64,000 bases of DNA from Trichostrongylus colubriformis (taxonomy: Eukaryota > Nematoda > Chromadorea > Rhabditida > Trichostrongylidae): NCBI GenBank assembly GCA_963978905.1, contig OZ022260.1, forward strand, positions 3,771,725 to 3,835,724, in the 5' to 3' direction. Numbering within the stretch: position 1 is the first letter of the stretch; every line of letters starts with the position of its first letter. This document shows positions 23,776-35,973 of the stretch, piece by piece. Under the pieces are notes generated by a model. The model was not told the DNA's origin and did no database searches. It saw nothing but the letters and a program-made list of their open reading frames with translations. The translations under genes were made by a program, and so were the position numbers.

Positions 23776-24600
23776 CATTTACAATGCGGTCAAACTACCT
23801 TGTATCCATTTTTTGTAAAAATTCAATTACGTCGCCCCTATTCAAATTTATAAGCATGCATAAGTGCTTCTGTTCATAACAGCATAGCATGCATAAGTTC
23901 CCTCGATGTAACAAGTCCTAAGATGAAATAAATACATCAGGGACATTGCGCGTTTTTTTATGAGATAGCAGCTCTACCAGACTTTAGTTGCACATCACCA
24001 CCGAATCCTACAGGAGCAGCGCCTATTCTGTGATCAAACTGCGAACCCTTCAGGCATGGCACGTGCCAGCGACGCCTCCTCGCATTACGCTGCGATGCCC
24101 TGAAAGCAGCGCAAAATGTGGACTACAGGAAGAGCCACCTTATCCGACTTATTTGATAGATGTGCGATTTGCCTTGAAAAATGGTCACACATGACCTACA
24201 TCTTAATCCAAAGTCAAGAGTCGGGCGTACGAACCACTCGGGCAGCGGCCTGGTCGTAATAAGGTCCCCAGAGAAACGCTTTTACACGGGATCAAAGTCC
24301 ACAACGATGCACAAACTCAGAGACAAAAAAGAAGTACCTATTCTAAAATTAGCAATTCAGAAGGTTCAAAATTTTTTGGGAACTGTGGGATGTCATCTGG
24401 AATACTATTAATTTTAAAGAAAAATTTTTCACTGAAACAAAGAGAAGAAAGGACTGCTGAGACATATAAACGCACTGCATATTTCCCTTCAAAAAATAAC
24501 AAAATCATGTATATGTTATCACAATTTCTAGATTCTCATACGCGTCACTTGCTGAGGTCTCTGCAAGTTTTTTTAGTGGTTTGGTGTCTGCAACGATAGG
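23776..24600. other. No gene recognised
   Basis: Open stretches at 23988-24194 and 24181-24411 on the plus strand lack splice partners. Nothing else was identified. Confidence 0.35.
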
Positions 24601-24920
24601 GCAGTTCACTGACGATCCATCCCTCAACCAGGTTTTTCATTGAATTTAGGCGTCATTTGCCGGATGTTCATCAAAGCCCACATTTTTCCTTCCGGCTGTC
24701 CAGTTTGGCATCATTTTCTTCAACACACAAGATGGTATTTTTAGCATGACCACCCACTTTGGAACCGCTGGCAGACACTGCCATCAGTCACGATCCATAG
24801 AACATGGTCTCTGATCAAAACCGAAAAAGAAAAACCGAACAATGTGGGCTTTGACGAACATCCGGCAAATGACGCCTAAATGCAATGGAAAACCTGGTTG
24901 GAGGATGGATTGTCGGTCAA
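24601..24920. mobile_element. Foldback MITE family I
   Basis: Arms of about 85 bp: GGCGTCATTTGCCGGATGTT at 24650 returns inverted at about 24874 (AACATCCGGCAAATGACGCC), with matching flanks ATCCATCC..CAACCAGGTTTT. The centre is unique and has no open frame. Confidence 0.8.
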
Positions 24921-25179
24921 CTGCAGCCCTATCGATGTGTCTGGGAATGCACTCTTTGATGCAAGTTCATGAATATAGCGCATGAGCTTAATATTCGACA
25001 CTCAAGGGACAACCGGTATGAGCGACGGTATTACTATTACGTATAAAGTCAAGCTGTAGTAGCGTGTAATTGCGTGCGTATGAAGAGGGGTGAGCGTCAT
25101 AGGGTAGTAATGTTTGAGGGCTGCAAACGCAGTATATAGCAATAAGCACATATCACACAGCTTCTTCTTCAGAACTCGA

Positions 25180-25325
25180 ACATAAAGTCACGTACACAGT
25201 TCCACTTTTCGTCTCCGACCGCAGCGGACGACGGGGCGGGCATTTACTCTGATGCCCCGCCCACTCGGCCACCACCTTAAGAAACAGTATCTTAGCCGGA
25301 TTCTCAATTTCCTGCGTGAAACGCT
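25180..25325. mobile_element. MITE family A, copy 2 (right half only)
   Basis: AAAGTCACGTACACAGT, then CGACCGCAGCGGACGACGGG and CCCCGCCCACTCGGCC, then GCGTGAAACG match the right half of copies 1, 3 and 4. The left half is absent. Confidence 0.6.
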
Positions 25326-25624
25326 GGGGTGTGTAGCCTTATGACGAAAAATCGCGTGGTCGCCCACGGCGAGTTCGAGTTAGTCTTTTCATGTACGATT
25401 GGGTACAAATTCTTCAAAGTTTCACGCCCGAAGTAGTTATTTGCTGATTATTGGACATTTTTGAGTTGATGTTGTTTACTTTGTTGTTGTTTGTGGCCGT
25501 TTTTTACCTTTTCAGTTTTTGTTGTTGAGTTTAGTTGTTTTAGAAGCCCAAAGATCAAACTGTGGCGGAGCGCGCAGGGGAAGATGTTTCTACTGTGAAG
25601 GGATAGAATGGATAGAATTTTGTT

Positions 25625-26773
25625 AAAGACACCAGGAGGGGGTAATTTTGGCTTACTGTAGAACAGACGTAGTGTGGACGAGTTTGAGTGGCCGCCATTG
25701 CACAAACTCGCCAATTTGACGCCTTGGCATGGTGCCAAAAGAAGATGGTTCTATTATAGATTTGTTTTTTCCTTTTAGTTTTTACTTTGTTTTTTTTATA
25801 TTGTTTCTAGATGTACTTACGGGTCAAATCAAGTCGGGGGAGGGGGGGGGGGGGGGGGGAGACGCAAATATTTTCACCCACGTCAAAGCTTCTTTCCCTT
25901 CCTAGGGTTAGGCTAAATCAGATGAGACCTATGCTTCGACAGATGCTTTTTAATGTGGGAGGAGGGGATATCAATTTTAGCCTAAGCCTAGTAAGGGAAA
26001 GGAGCTTCGACGTCGACGCAAAGTTGCGTCTCCCCCCGACTTTATTTGACCCTTCTGAGATTTTCAGGTATAGAAATGCACAATTAAGAAGATCCATAAG
26101 TAAACAAGTATAATATGTGACTAGAAAACAGTCTAAAGAGGAAATAATTCAAAAATAAGGTTACATCAGGCCGAAGACAAGCTTTAAAATGAACGAAGCG
26201 TGGCTCGGCCATGGAAGCTTGCAGTTCGGACGGAAGCGCGCCCTGGGGGCAAATAGCACCCTATGGCGCGTTTTTCAACGCCGGTTTCGTTACACATTGT
26301 TCCTACCGAACCCATATGTTTGTTTTCAGACGCCATTGTTTTTGTGAACGTTATTCCGCCCTTGCCCCCCTCCCGGTGCCTTTAATTGTTTTGAGACTTC
26401 GACGACAATCTTTGTTTTGGGAAAAAAAGCTTGTTCGTCATGCATATCGGCATGGGAATGAAGATCCTGACTGTCTCTTACGAGAGATTAGAGATCTAAA
26501 GAGTAAATACGGTGCTATCGCACTGAAGGGGGGGGGGGGGGGTGGCATCTCACTATGGACATTAATTACCTTAAAGACACCGTAAGGGAGTAATTTTGGC
26601 TTACGGTAGAACAGACGTAGTGTGGACGAGTTCAAGTGGCCGCCATTGCACAAACTCGCCAATTTGACGCCTTGGCATGGTGCCAAGAGAAGATGTTTCC
26701 ATTATAAAGTTGTTCATTCCTTTTACCTTCTCCCTTGTTCTTTCTTATATTGTTTCTAGATGTACTTACATGA
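25625..26773. repeat. Two direct copies of repeat J, with a foldback between
   Basis: Positions 25625-25820 and 26571-26773 are about 90% alike over about 200 bp, from TAATTTTGGCTTAC to TTTCTAGATGTACTTA. In both, the minus strand reads MAPCQGVKLASLCNGGH then NSSTLRLFY. Between them, 25880-26025 is an imperfect foldback (TCTTTCCCTTCCTAGGGTTA against an inverse copy at about 25985). G tracts are at 25843-25859 and 26528-26541. Confidence 0.6.
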
Positions 26774-27554
26774 ATGTTAATGTAGTTGGGAATGGCCGCT
26801 CCACTACGCTGGGAGTCAGGTGCTACAACTAAAGTTGGCCCGCGGCCGTCTCCTACAGCGGACAACTCGGAACGCCGGTGCGATGATGCGAATGAGGCGC
26901 GAATACACACTGCAGCGATGCACTTTTGAGTTCGGGTTTTTTCACCGATTATCGCTTCTAACCTTCTGCGTTCGTTGCGAAATGCTCATTTCTTTGTATG
27001 TTTCTCTTGTTTCGGACCCCCTTCCGGTTCCTTTAACCACGAGGGGATAGGAATCACTTCTCTACACTGAGGCTCCGGCAAAAATTCAAAAATAAGCAAA
27101 AATATTTACCTGAGAGTGCAGATTGACCCTCAAAAAAAAACACAACAAACGCAGCATTTTGAAAGGGCCGCCACGCTATAATTATGGGATTCGGGAGGAA
27201 TCCCAGCTGACAGTGGCAACTCGCGCCAACGGCGCCGCAAGTGCGACGCCGCAGCGATTTTTCGACATAAAGCTACACATACGACCCTTACTAGACAAAT
27301 ACTACATGTATAAATATATCTGTAATAGAGAAACTCAATTTTCCGAGCATGATTCCTTTGAGTCCTGGCTATGTATAGTGCATATGCTGCGAGTTTTTCC
27401 GTTTGCTGGTCGATTTTGCGTTTATACTAAAAGAGTAGCGACGGTTGATTTGGTAGCGTTATCGTAAAAGAATGCTAAAGGGCGGAGCAAGAATGACGGG
27501 AGCGAGAATGGGGGCATATATGCGGCGGGATAGAGCGCATTTCTGGATATCCTC

Positions 27555-28015
27555 AAAGGATCCGATAGAGATTGTGAGAAAAAGGAAGATGGGAAGAAAT
27601 AATCATTTTGAAGCGAACATTCAAGGTTGAAAGCGATACTCGGTAGAGAGACCCTGGATTAGAAAGCGCGACGTTGTGGTCTGTTTTCGCATTTCCGCAC
27701 ATCTGTGCGAACTGCAACGTCACCTTTCCATACTGCTAGGAGATGTCATTTGTTGCCTCGTAGGGTATATTTCATTCCTAGTGTTGTGGAATAAATGCAT
27801 TACAATAGTAGCAATCAGGTGGAACAGTGAATGGGAAAACAAGCGAAAGTGTAAAAAAAGGTGTTCGGGAAAAAAACCTATCGAATTTACATTCGACGTC
27901 TCAGCAAGGGGTTGTGTGTGCAATGTCATCGGTAGCAACCTAACGAACTACAAGCGTTACGGCACATCTTAAGTAGGTCAAAATTGCCCCATCTAGTGTT
28001 TTCAAGGGCTATAGC
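27555..28015 (+). repeat. Repeat family L, copy 2
   Basis: It matches 23345-23775 in block order, with an extra stretch of about 60 bp (GCGCGACGTTGTGGTCTG onward) in the middle. Confidence 0.6.
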
Positions 28016-30589
28016 AACTATCTTGTTTATTTTACTTATTTGATTATCCCATTGTCTTATCTACTTATTTATTTAGTTATTTATTCATTTATTCATTATT
28101 CATTCGAAAAACAATGATAGAGAACGATGCGTTCTAGCTATGGCCGCGTTGAACTCAGCACCGGCAACGTGTGCGTGGCTGCGTTCGTAGGCAGGGAGGC
28201 AGAGTGGCACGTGAGAGGTGCGGAGACGACGTAGGCAGTGAGACAGCGGAGACGCAGAGACACGTAGCCACGCCTGCCGCCGACACAGCAAAGTATGAAC
28301 GCAGCCTTCGCATCTTCAAACATGGAAGCAGAAGGCATAGCCTTCATTGCTTCTGCGTTTCAAATGGAGACTTGTGCTGTCTGCAATCTTTTGTCTGAAT
28401 AGTACGCAAAGTAAACTAAACGGTTCAGTAATGGCACAAACAGAGGAATCGTCAAAAAGCCATTTATCAGCAATGTTTTGCTCTAAAAGAAGTCGAAACG
28501 ACAGTAGCAGAGAAGTAGCAGCCAGCTTTCTGTCAACAACGTCTACGATGCTTTTTCGATTGATGCCATATGAATTCTTGATAGCGTGGCAATGGCACGA
28601 AATAGTTTTGAGCAAGGTTCCTACTCAAGGAGGGAGAATTTTCTGAATATGTATGTTTCCCCAGTCCTATTATAAGATTCCTGGAAAGAGACTGAGTCTG
28701 GATTAATAATTGAAACTTTTACATCCTCCTTAATCTCATCGCTTTAGAATCGTGAGAAAAGGTTTTAGAGAGGAATTCATGAAGTGGTGACATTGATTCA
28801 CCGATTAGTGATATTGCAGATAACCTCAGAATCTGGATAGCTGTCAATACCAATTCTAGTCAATGATTCCAATTCAATATAACTATTATAAGAAAAATTG
28901 TCTTCGAATTAACCCTATGAGTCTATTTTAATGATGCTACAGGAAGAAAGGTAGACTAACGGGATAGGGTGAAATTCTATTACATCACGAAAATTTTTGT
29001 GAAAACTCATCCTGTTTTGCCACAAACTCGATAAAAACAGCGAAAATTCTTTTTCCCATAAAAAAACAGCTTTAAGAGCAAATTTGGATAGATTATGGAA
29101 TATGAAAGCAGGGATGCTAAGTAGTGCAGAGAAAGAGCTGAATGAAACGATCGAAGTCCGATGGATAGCAGCACACCACTCGCACTGTCGAAGACGCACT
29201 TTCTCGCCTTGCAGATAACTCAAGCGGGTGATGGGGAAGCAGAGGATGAGGGAAGTCAAAGAGATCGATTACGGAGACATGCGTATTTCTGTTACCTATA
29301 TACATATTGATGTTGTATTTGCCTAATGTGGGTTGCATGCAAAGATTCACGCGAAAATATATGGGTCCGGCTAATATACAGCACCACAAAGTCTCCACCG
29401 GGTAGGCGCGGCTTCCGAGCAAGTGCCCACCCCGTGGTCCGCCGCGGTCGGAGACCAATTGAAAGAACAGAAAGTTACGTGAACAGTCCCACTCTCCGTT
29501 TCCGACTGCGGCAGACGACAGGACGGGGCTTTTGCTCGGATGCTCCGCCTAGCCGGCCGAGAATTGGAGTTGTATCTTAGCCGAATTCGAACTTCTTCGC
29601 TTGAAACTCTGCATGGGGCCCTCATTGGGTAAATGCAACATGAAGATATGGGTGATTAAGATGCTCACTTTTTCGTGGAGGATTCCTTCAAGCCAGCCGT
29701 AAAGGTTGTCCTACCCTCCAAAGCTGCTGCACCGTCGATTGTCGTAGGATGTAACCGCATTCGAACGATGCTGATGAACATGTCTTCCCAGTTTTGAATT
29801 ACTTGGTTACTCCTAATGGAGTTCTGAAGCTCCGGTATTTTTCAGCGTTGTTTCTTGTTTCGAGGATTACTAGTTACATCGCCATGGCATTCAGAAACAG
29901 GTAGCTGAATGACAGCTACATGGCCATGACATAGAGGGTTCGTTGAGACAATATAATAATAGAATAGATATATGAGAGTTTGTTGACGCATCGATTGCTC
30001 AAATTTGGAGGGTTTGCATTGAGCCGCTGCGATAATGTTGCACGACGCGGTGTTCAGGAAAGGAGAGTATTTTCCAGAAATGGATGAACAGATATCAGCT
30101 ATCTCCTTTTATAAAGAATACTAATGTAAATTGCCCTGCTCAACAAATGGAAGCCGAGGGCATAGCGTATCCTCTGTGAGTGGTATTCAAAGAAAGCTAC
30201 AGATTCTTTTCAGACCAAGATGAAAGGGGGTAAGTGTCAAAACGTTTCAAAAATGCTCTAAACTCGCCCATCCGTCCCTTCAAAGACGTTGATTATTTAA
30301 TTTTGGCCAAAGCGATAAGATTGGAAGCACCGACGACGACTGAAAGCCTTTGGAAAGGTTCTCGCGCTTAAGTGAACAGTGCCAATACCGCAAAAAAGGT
30401 TCTCCAGGTATCAGCATCGAATAGAACGAGAATGAACTTTGTGAATGCCTATTGTGCTGACGTTGCAAGCATGAATGATTCCGGTTGAAGGGGCATGGCA
30501 ACAAAACAGTCACAAAGTCAACACACACAGTCAAAAGGGAATGATGGAAGTGGTTCTGTAGTCTTGTGGGAAAAGGTGATGGACAGGAT
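28016..30589. other. Repeat K copy 1, MITE A copy 3, otherwise unassigned
   Basis: Positions 28030-28107 are ATTT-rich simple repeat. About 28130-28310 is repeat K (GGCACGTGAGAGGTGCGGAG, then GAGACGCAGAGACACGTAGC), related to 31200-31355 and 43205-43350. Positions 29270-29691 are MITE family A copy 3. A plus-strand open frame at 28429-28646 (start MAQTEESSKSHLSAMF) has no splice partner and I do not recognise it. Confidence 0.45.
29270..29691. mobile_element. MITE family A, copy 3
   Basis: TTGATGTTGTATTTGCCTAA, GCAAAGATTCACGCG, CCGCCGCGGTCGGAGAC and the inverse right end share order and spacing with copies 1 and 4. Confidence 0.7.
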
Positions 30590-30935
30590 AAACAGGGATT
30601 CGAGGATTCTTCGATAGGGGGTCATATTTGGCCGAAAGGGGTAGGGGTGGGGAGGTCGCACCTGCAGAGATCAGCGATAAACTCCAGAATTTAAACTTTC
30701 AATAAGCAGATGAGAAGCAAAGAATACTTTGCAGCGAATCTGTGTGAGAAAATGTGAAATAAATATATTTTCTCCAATTTAAAATACTAATACATAGCAT
30801 AAAACACATTGCACTGTACAGTCCGGCAGCCTGTAATGTTTTTGTAGAGATGAAAAAACGGGTCGTATTCGGCGCCTGTAGGGGAAGGGGGTCATGCTGA
30901 GAGGGCTAATTTCCTCAACACCTGGGAGTGTCCTG
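30590..30935 (+). repeat. Repeat family D, copy 2
   Basis: Blocks TTCGATAGGGGGTCATATTT, AAGCAGATGAGAAGCAAAG and CGGGTCGTATTCGGCGCC match 22545-22905. A third copy is split: 35195-35285 and 35680-35770 are its two ends, with a SINE dimer between them. Confidence 0.65.
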
Positions 30936-31199
30936 GTGACAGATCACCCGATTTTTATCAGGAAAAGGTTTTAGTTCCTCATTGCACTTTGGAATGAGAC
31001 TTAGGAAGATCGATAGGGTCTTGAATGCTGATTATCGATATGAGAACCCAAATATGGGAAATGCCGTTCCGTAGCGAGTCAGGATGGGTCAGTTTGCTTG
31101 CGATGACTCACGGAGTACTATGCCTGAAGACTCACCATAAGGTGTAGTCGAGGGGGCAATTCAACCGTTCACCACCTCTTGAACAGCGTTCACATTTTG

Positions 31200-31355
31200 T
31201 ACCCGCAGAGCGTGGCTGTGTTTACAGAGAGCGAAGTGGAGTGGCACGGGGGAGGTGCAGAGACGACGTAAAAAACTGACAGGGTGGCACAGGCGGAGAC
31301 GCAGAGACACTCAGCCACGCTCTGCCGTCGACACCACAAAGTATGAACGCGAATG
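31200..31355 (+). repeat. Repeat family K, copy 2
   Basis: GAGTGGCACGGGGGAGGTGC, ACAGGCGGAGACGCAGAGAC and AAGTATGAACGCG match 28130-28310. Copy 3 at 43205-43350 keeps GCACGGGAGAGGTGCAGAC and ACAGGCGGAGACTCAGAGG. Confidence 0.6.
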
Positions 31356-32494
31356 CGGCCTTACTAAACTGGGGATACTCCAGAGCAAGAGCGCTACACT
31401 GAACCATGGCGGACGTTGCTGCACACATGGTTAGCCTCATTGGTGAAGGTTACTTCAAGACAAGTACCCCGTCGATGAGTTATCGTAGACAACCTCTTAT
31501 CCCCCTAACTTGTTTCCGAGCGGCATTTTGCACTATGGATCCACCTCGGTCCCGATCCAAATATCCATCTGAAGGTGAACCTTTCCTTGGTTAGTGACTT
31601 GATTTCCAAAAAAGTTCACTTTGAGCTTGTCTGCAACAAGAGAATGGGAGTAAGCCATGCATCGATCTTTACTCAGGATTAAAAAGGTGATTGAGCGACA
31701 TCACCCAAATTTGTGGAGACTCGTAGGGCCGACTCAATGCAAAATCGTGCCTTTCAGATAGGCTTTTCACAATGATCAATAGTATCACGCCATAGGATGA
31801 AGTTTGCGACATTTCCGCAAAACTATTCTAGAAACGTCTGTGGCTAAGCTCATACTACGCACCCACTACAATCAAACGATCCATTTGAATCGATCTCTTC
31901 TATAATTGTTTCCAAACGAATATTGTTCACTATTTCTATTTAGATTCAGAGCCCTCACTTTTCTGACTACCACCAATCATGAATAATTGAATAACATATT
32001 TTCTTCTAAACTTTTTTTTTTTATAATTTTTCAAAACTAATGTCTAGTTTTGTGCGAAAAATAGATGTGAGAAACTGGTCAAGTGCCAAAATTCCCTTAC
32101 ACTCTAGAAAGAAGGGAAATTTTGAATAGGGTGAATACGAATGATTTGAGCACGCGAAAAAAAGTCAAAATTTTTTGAAAATCGAAAATAAGGGCTTGAA
32201 TATATGGGCAGTGAGAAATTGAATCAGGCGATTGTGAGTTGCTTGTTAGATACGTATGATGGCAGACGATGTGAAAAAAAGTGAGAAATTCTATCCGTTC
32301 TGCAAGCTGCATGAGATTGCATGGGTGCAGAAAACTCTGCCCACAAGGGATTTCTGAGTGACGAAAACCAAAGCCGCTCGGCCGGACCGGAGCTGGAAAA
32401 GCTACCAGCCATGCTCAGCGGCCTTATCTACATGCTTAATATTTGCGAAAATAAAAATTAGAAAATGATACACACTCATATTAGATTGGTGTTA
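31356..32494. other. No gene recognised; one possible first exon
   Basis: Plus strand 31406-31590 is open from an ATG in good context (MADVAAHMVSLIGEGYFK) to a GTTAGT donor-like site, but no second exon was found. The minus strand at about 31148 and 31112 has two GTGAGTC donors close together without clear exons. Positions 32000-32030 are T-rich. Confidence 0.3.
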
Positions 32495-34735
32495 TCCTAC
32501 TATATACTATTTGCTTAGTATGTGTGTGCGTGTGTGTATGTCCGTCTGTCTGACACGAAATTTATATCTCGCGTCGAAGCAAAGCTGGGACACTGAATTT
32601 TACAAGTGATATAGGGAGTGCCAAGGAAACCCCAGCGGTGGTGAACCGAAAGTGATAGCAGCTGGTAAGAGCTGATAAGCAGCCTCGGAAGGCGAATGTC
32701 CCCTTCCGAGACTCCTTATCAGCTCTTATCGTTTTGCCTTTCGCGTTGTTCCAAGAGCGTTAACACACATAGGTGTCGTGCGAGGTGGGACGAGGACATT
32801 AATGGTGGGTGACCCGCATTGATAATGGTTGATAAGATTCGATAAGGAGCATAAAAAGGCTGGAGTCGTCAAATTCGTTTCGCTTTCGCACTGGTCCCGT
32901 AGCGTGCATACTCACAGGTGTTTTGCGGGGTGGGAGGGGGACACTGATGGTGGCTGATCCAAACTGAAAATGGTTGATAAGGTTTGATAAGGAGCATGAG
33001 AAGGCAAATGTCGTCAGATCCGTTTCGCCTTTCGCGTTGATCCAAGAGCGCTGACACTCATGGATGTTTAGCAGAGTGGGACGGGGACATTACTAGTGAG
33101 TGATCCGAACTGATAATGGTAGATAAGGTTCGATTAGGAGCGTGAGAGGGGAAATGTCACCAAGGCCGCTACGCTTTTCGGCTAACAGTGGAATGTTTAC
33201 ATTCGCAGGTATTGTAGGGTACGGGGACCTCGATGGCATTATTGGGTACATGGGCCTCAGTGAAACTGATAACGGCTTACAATGGTTGATAAGAACCGCT
33301 GGGAATTGGATGGGATGAAATCCTTTACATTGCTTGATACTACTATACGACCGCTTTAGCAAAAGCGTCTGATGTTCAGTGCCATTGGGTGAACATAATT
33401 TGTTTGTGTTCTGATATCACTGACCGATGTATCGACCGCTGAGTTGCCTAGCGTTCCAAAAAATGGCAATTTCTCTTGATACTGCGATCTACATTGATCA
33501 TAATAGAACCCATGTTTGTGATAGCAAAGCAAGCTGTCGCGGATCGCGACGGTGGCCGCCGGGGGCATCGCGCTCCCCGGCCCATCCGCGTGCGGTTGCA
33601 AGTGCGGCAGCGCTTCGCGCTCGCGGTTGGCTCCGCCCTCTGTGGCTGAGGCCAGTATAAAAGGCTGGTCGCCGACTGCCAGTCGGTTTTCACCGGGCAA
33701 TGCCATGATGTTGTTCGGGGTCTGGGGGTGCGGTGCACTTTCAGCTCCCGAGTAGTGGAGCGCTGGCACATGAGTTGGCCGGTGTCCACCCCTGCTCCCC
33801 GACTGGGAGCAGCCATGTGGTTCGGGTCCCATCTCGGCACCGTCAGCCACATGGTCAAGAGGAAACGCCCGGATGGGGGTCTACTACGTATAGCCGACTG
33901 ATGGAGTCGCCCCCACTGAGGCGACTTGGGAGGAAGATAGCAGGTATGATATTAGTACGTGACAATAAATGTATTGTGTATGTTATATTGTGTTATGTCT
34001 TGAACATAGGATGTGTTCCTATAATGTGGCGTGCTATTCTATTGTTGTATTAACATCTGGCCCCTAGGTCCCCGGGGTAGGTCCGCCGAGCCAGGAGCGG
34101 GTGTCCTGGTGAGGCGTAGTGGTCCGATGGGGCTCTGACCCAAAAGGTTGGAGCGACGGGAGTTTTAGAGCGGGTGTACCACCGATGACCGCACAAGATG
34201 AGTGTTCATCCGCGACACAAGCGGTTCACTTGGAATCATTTTCTAATGCGGTATTGGCAGCAACACTGGGTATCGGCCGCTAGACTGTGGAAAATTGCAA
34301 GTAGTGAAGCATGTTTACGAAAACGATAAACATCGATAATCGGGATATGGATCTATCACCAATGAGTAGGAATTAGATGCTCAGCAAGTGAACAATTTGC
34401 TACCAATCGATGCAATCGAATACAAAACTATCGATCTCTAAACTATCCAAACTCCCAATGATGACCTAAACCAGTTGGCTGGCGCATACTACTGCGCGCG
34501 CTTCATGTCGATGATGTGCGAAATGTTCGATGCAAAGCGACTGAAGTATTCAATACCGAAATGCTTTTTTTTATCGCGCCATCTACTCTGCGTTTCTCCA
34601 ATTCGATAGCTCAGCTGTAAGCAAAGGAAAGGAAATTTCCGCTCAATTTCATACACAACTGTGGTCGGACCGATCAAACCAATTTTGCACAACATGGCCA
34701 TGAATCGCGCGCAGTAGTGTGCGCCAGCCAACTGA
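32495..34735 (+). mobile_element. Non-autonomous Helitron, copy 1 (carries a nested solo LTR)
   Basis: The 5' end is A^TCCTACTATATAC; the 3' end is a small GCGCA..TGCGC hairpin followed by CAGCCAA and CTGA^T. TC at the 5' end, CTRR after a hairpin at the 3' end and insertion between A and T are Helitron hallmarks. The interior contains four diverged copies of a unit of about 125 bp (TGATAATGGTTGATAAG, CCGTTTCGC, GTTGATCCAAGAGCGCTGAC). The last 263 bp are bounded by an inverted repeat of about 33 bp (AGTTGGCTGGCGCA). No Rep-helicase coding is present. Sister copies start at 57177 and 58823. Confidence 0.8.
33535..34217 (+). mobile_element. Solo LTR of an LTR retrotransposon
   Basis: 683 bp that begin TGTCGCGGAT and end ATCCGCGACA, a perfect 10-bp terminal inverted repeat of TG..CA type. 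They are flanked by CAAGC on both sides (33530-33534 and 34218-34222). The sister Helitron has the uninterrupted site (GCAAAGCTAGCGGTTCAC). A TATA box (GTATAAAAGGCTGG, about 33656) and an AATAAA (about 33964) give the promoter and poly(A) signals expected inside an LTR. Its GC content is far above the surroundings. Long open frames here (for example minus 33356-33850) are side effects of that GC content. Gypsy or BEL/Pao origin cannot be decided without an internal region. Confidence 0.8.
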
Positions 34736-34802
34736 TATGTTTATATTTCTTCTTATTACTTATTGAATTAATATTTATTTTTGGTTTTATATTTTTTCTG
34801 TA

Positions 34803-35080
34803 GGGGCGGAGGTGGTGTAGGGACAGGTGGCGCACACCCTACTCTCACGGTGCGGAGATCAAATCCCGCATCAGCGGCCGCCCAGGCCAACCAAGCTTTC
34901 CATCCCTCCGGGGTCAGCAAGTTGGTACCAGACTCGTCTGGGAACACAAAGGCACTGACGTTCACATCGGCTGGTCACCGCAAGTCATTGTATAGGCCAC
35001 ATCACATTCACCAGTCACCACGATTCTGAACGGAACAAGAATGTGCGGTGCGTCCTGCGTAGGGATTGATCAACGCCAAA
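34803..35080 (+). mobile_element. tRNA-derived SINE family O, copy 2
   Basis: A head with A-box-like GGTGGTGTAGGGACAGG and B-box-like GGAGATCAAATCC, then a body matching 9022-9294 to the end (CGGTGCGTCCTGCGTAGG, AACGCCAAA). It begins just after the 3' end of Helitron copy 1. Confidence 0.75.
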
Positions 35081-35377
35081 AAACCTTAATCTTATTTATT
35101 TTTTATCTAACAGAGAGCATATGAGATGGTGATCAATGGAGTCGCATCGGCATGCCGCATTCCAGAAAGGATTCACTGTTTATAACCCACCCCATTCAAG
35201 GTACACCGGGAGAACAGGATTCTTTGATCGTATTTGACGGGTGAGATGGGTTAGGGGGGGGGTAATTGCAGGATTAGTAATGGTCCCATCAAGATGATAA
35301 ACGGCGGGACGTCCCGTCAGCTAACCCGGCTATTAACAAAAATGTAATTGAATTCGAGTGATCAACACAAAATTTCA

Positions 35378-35640
35378 AATATGCTGAGTTATGGGCAAAA
35401 GCTTCGGTGTCGAACGGGACTCGAACCCGCACCCCATGCATTCCGGGCATATGCGCTAGTGCGCCGGAAAGCATAGAGTGCGGGTTCGAGTTCCGTCCGG
35501 GATCAAAGCTTTTGCCCATAACTCAGCATACCTGTAACAACTTTCGCATCGCGGGCTGCGACGAAAATCAGCAGCTATCAAAAGTCAATAATATCAAAAA
35601 CAAGAATCACAGTAATAAAGAACTTAGTAAAACTATGCAA
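35378..35640. mobile_element. Palindromic tRNA-SINE dimer inserted in repeat D copy 3
   Basis: Two tRNA-like heads lie back to back: GGGACTCGAACCCGCACC (minus head) and AGTGCGGGTTCGAGTTCC (plus head), each flanked by GCAAAAGCTT..AGCTTTTGCCCATAACTCAG. On the right the SINE body follows (TGTAACAACTTTCGCATCG, then CAGCAGCTATCAAAAGTC). Repeat D sequence lies on both sides (35195-35285, 35680-35770). A similar dimer is at 42165-42330 and a single head at 61599. Confidence 0.7.
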
Positions 35641-35973
35641 TCAGCAATAGTTGTCGATACTGTAGAGGCTATGTAAAGTAGAAGGGGGTCGTATTTGGGA
35701 CTCCTTAGAGAGGGGTGGTACTACTGAAGCCACTATTTTTGTCGACACTTGAGCATACCTTGCCCTCACTATCATTCGGTGTAAAAGATAAACGATAAAA
35801 AAATTAGTAAAAAAAGTGAAGCAGTGTGGAGAGTAAGGAATGAAAATGGAAATGAAAGTGGAAATAAAAAATGAGTGTGAATAATGCAATATGGAATTTC
35901 AAATTTCCGAGCTCCTTCAATTTAATTTGGGTTAATGGAAAACGGCATAATAATGTGTCGTTACGCATCTTGA

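Noticed and set aside
33356..33858. Overlapping open frames of 164 and 136 codons on the minus strand
   Set aside because: They sit in the GC-rich solo LTR and its Helitron flank; stop codons are rare there by composition, and no motif is visible.
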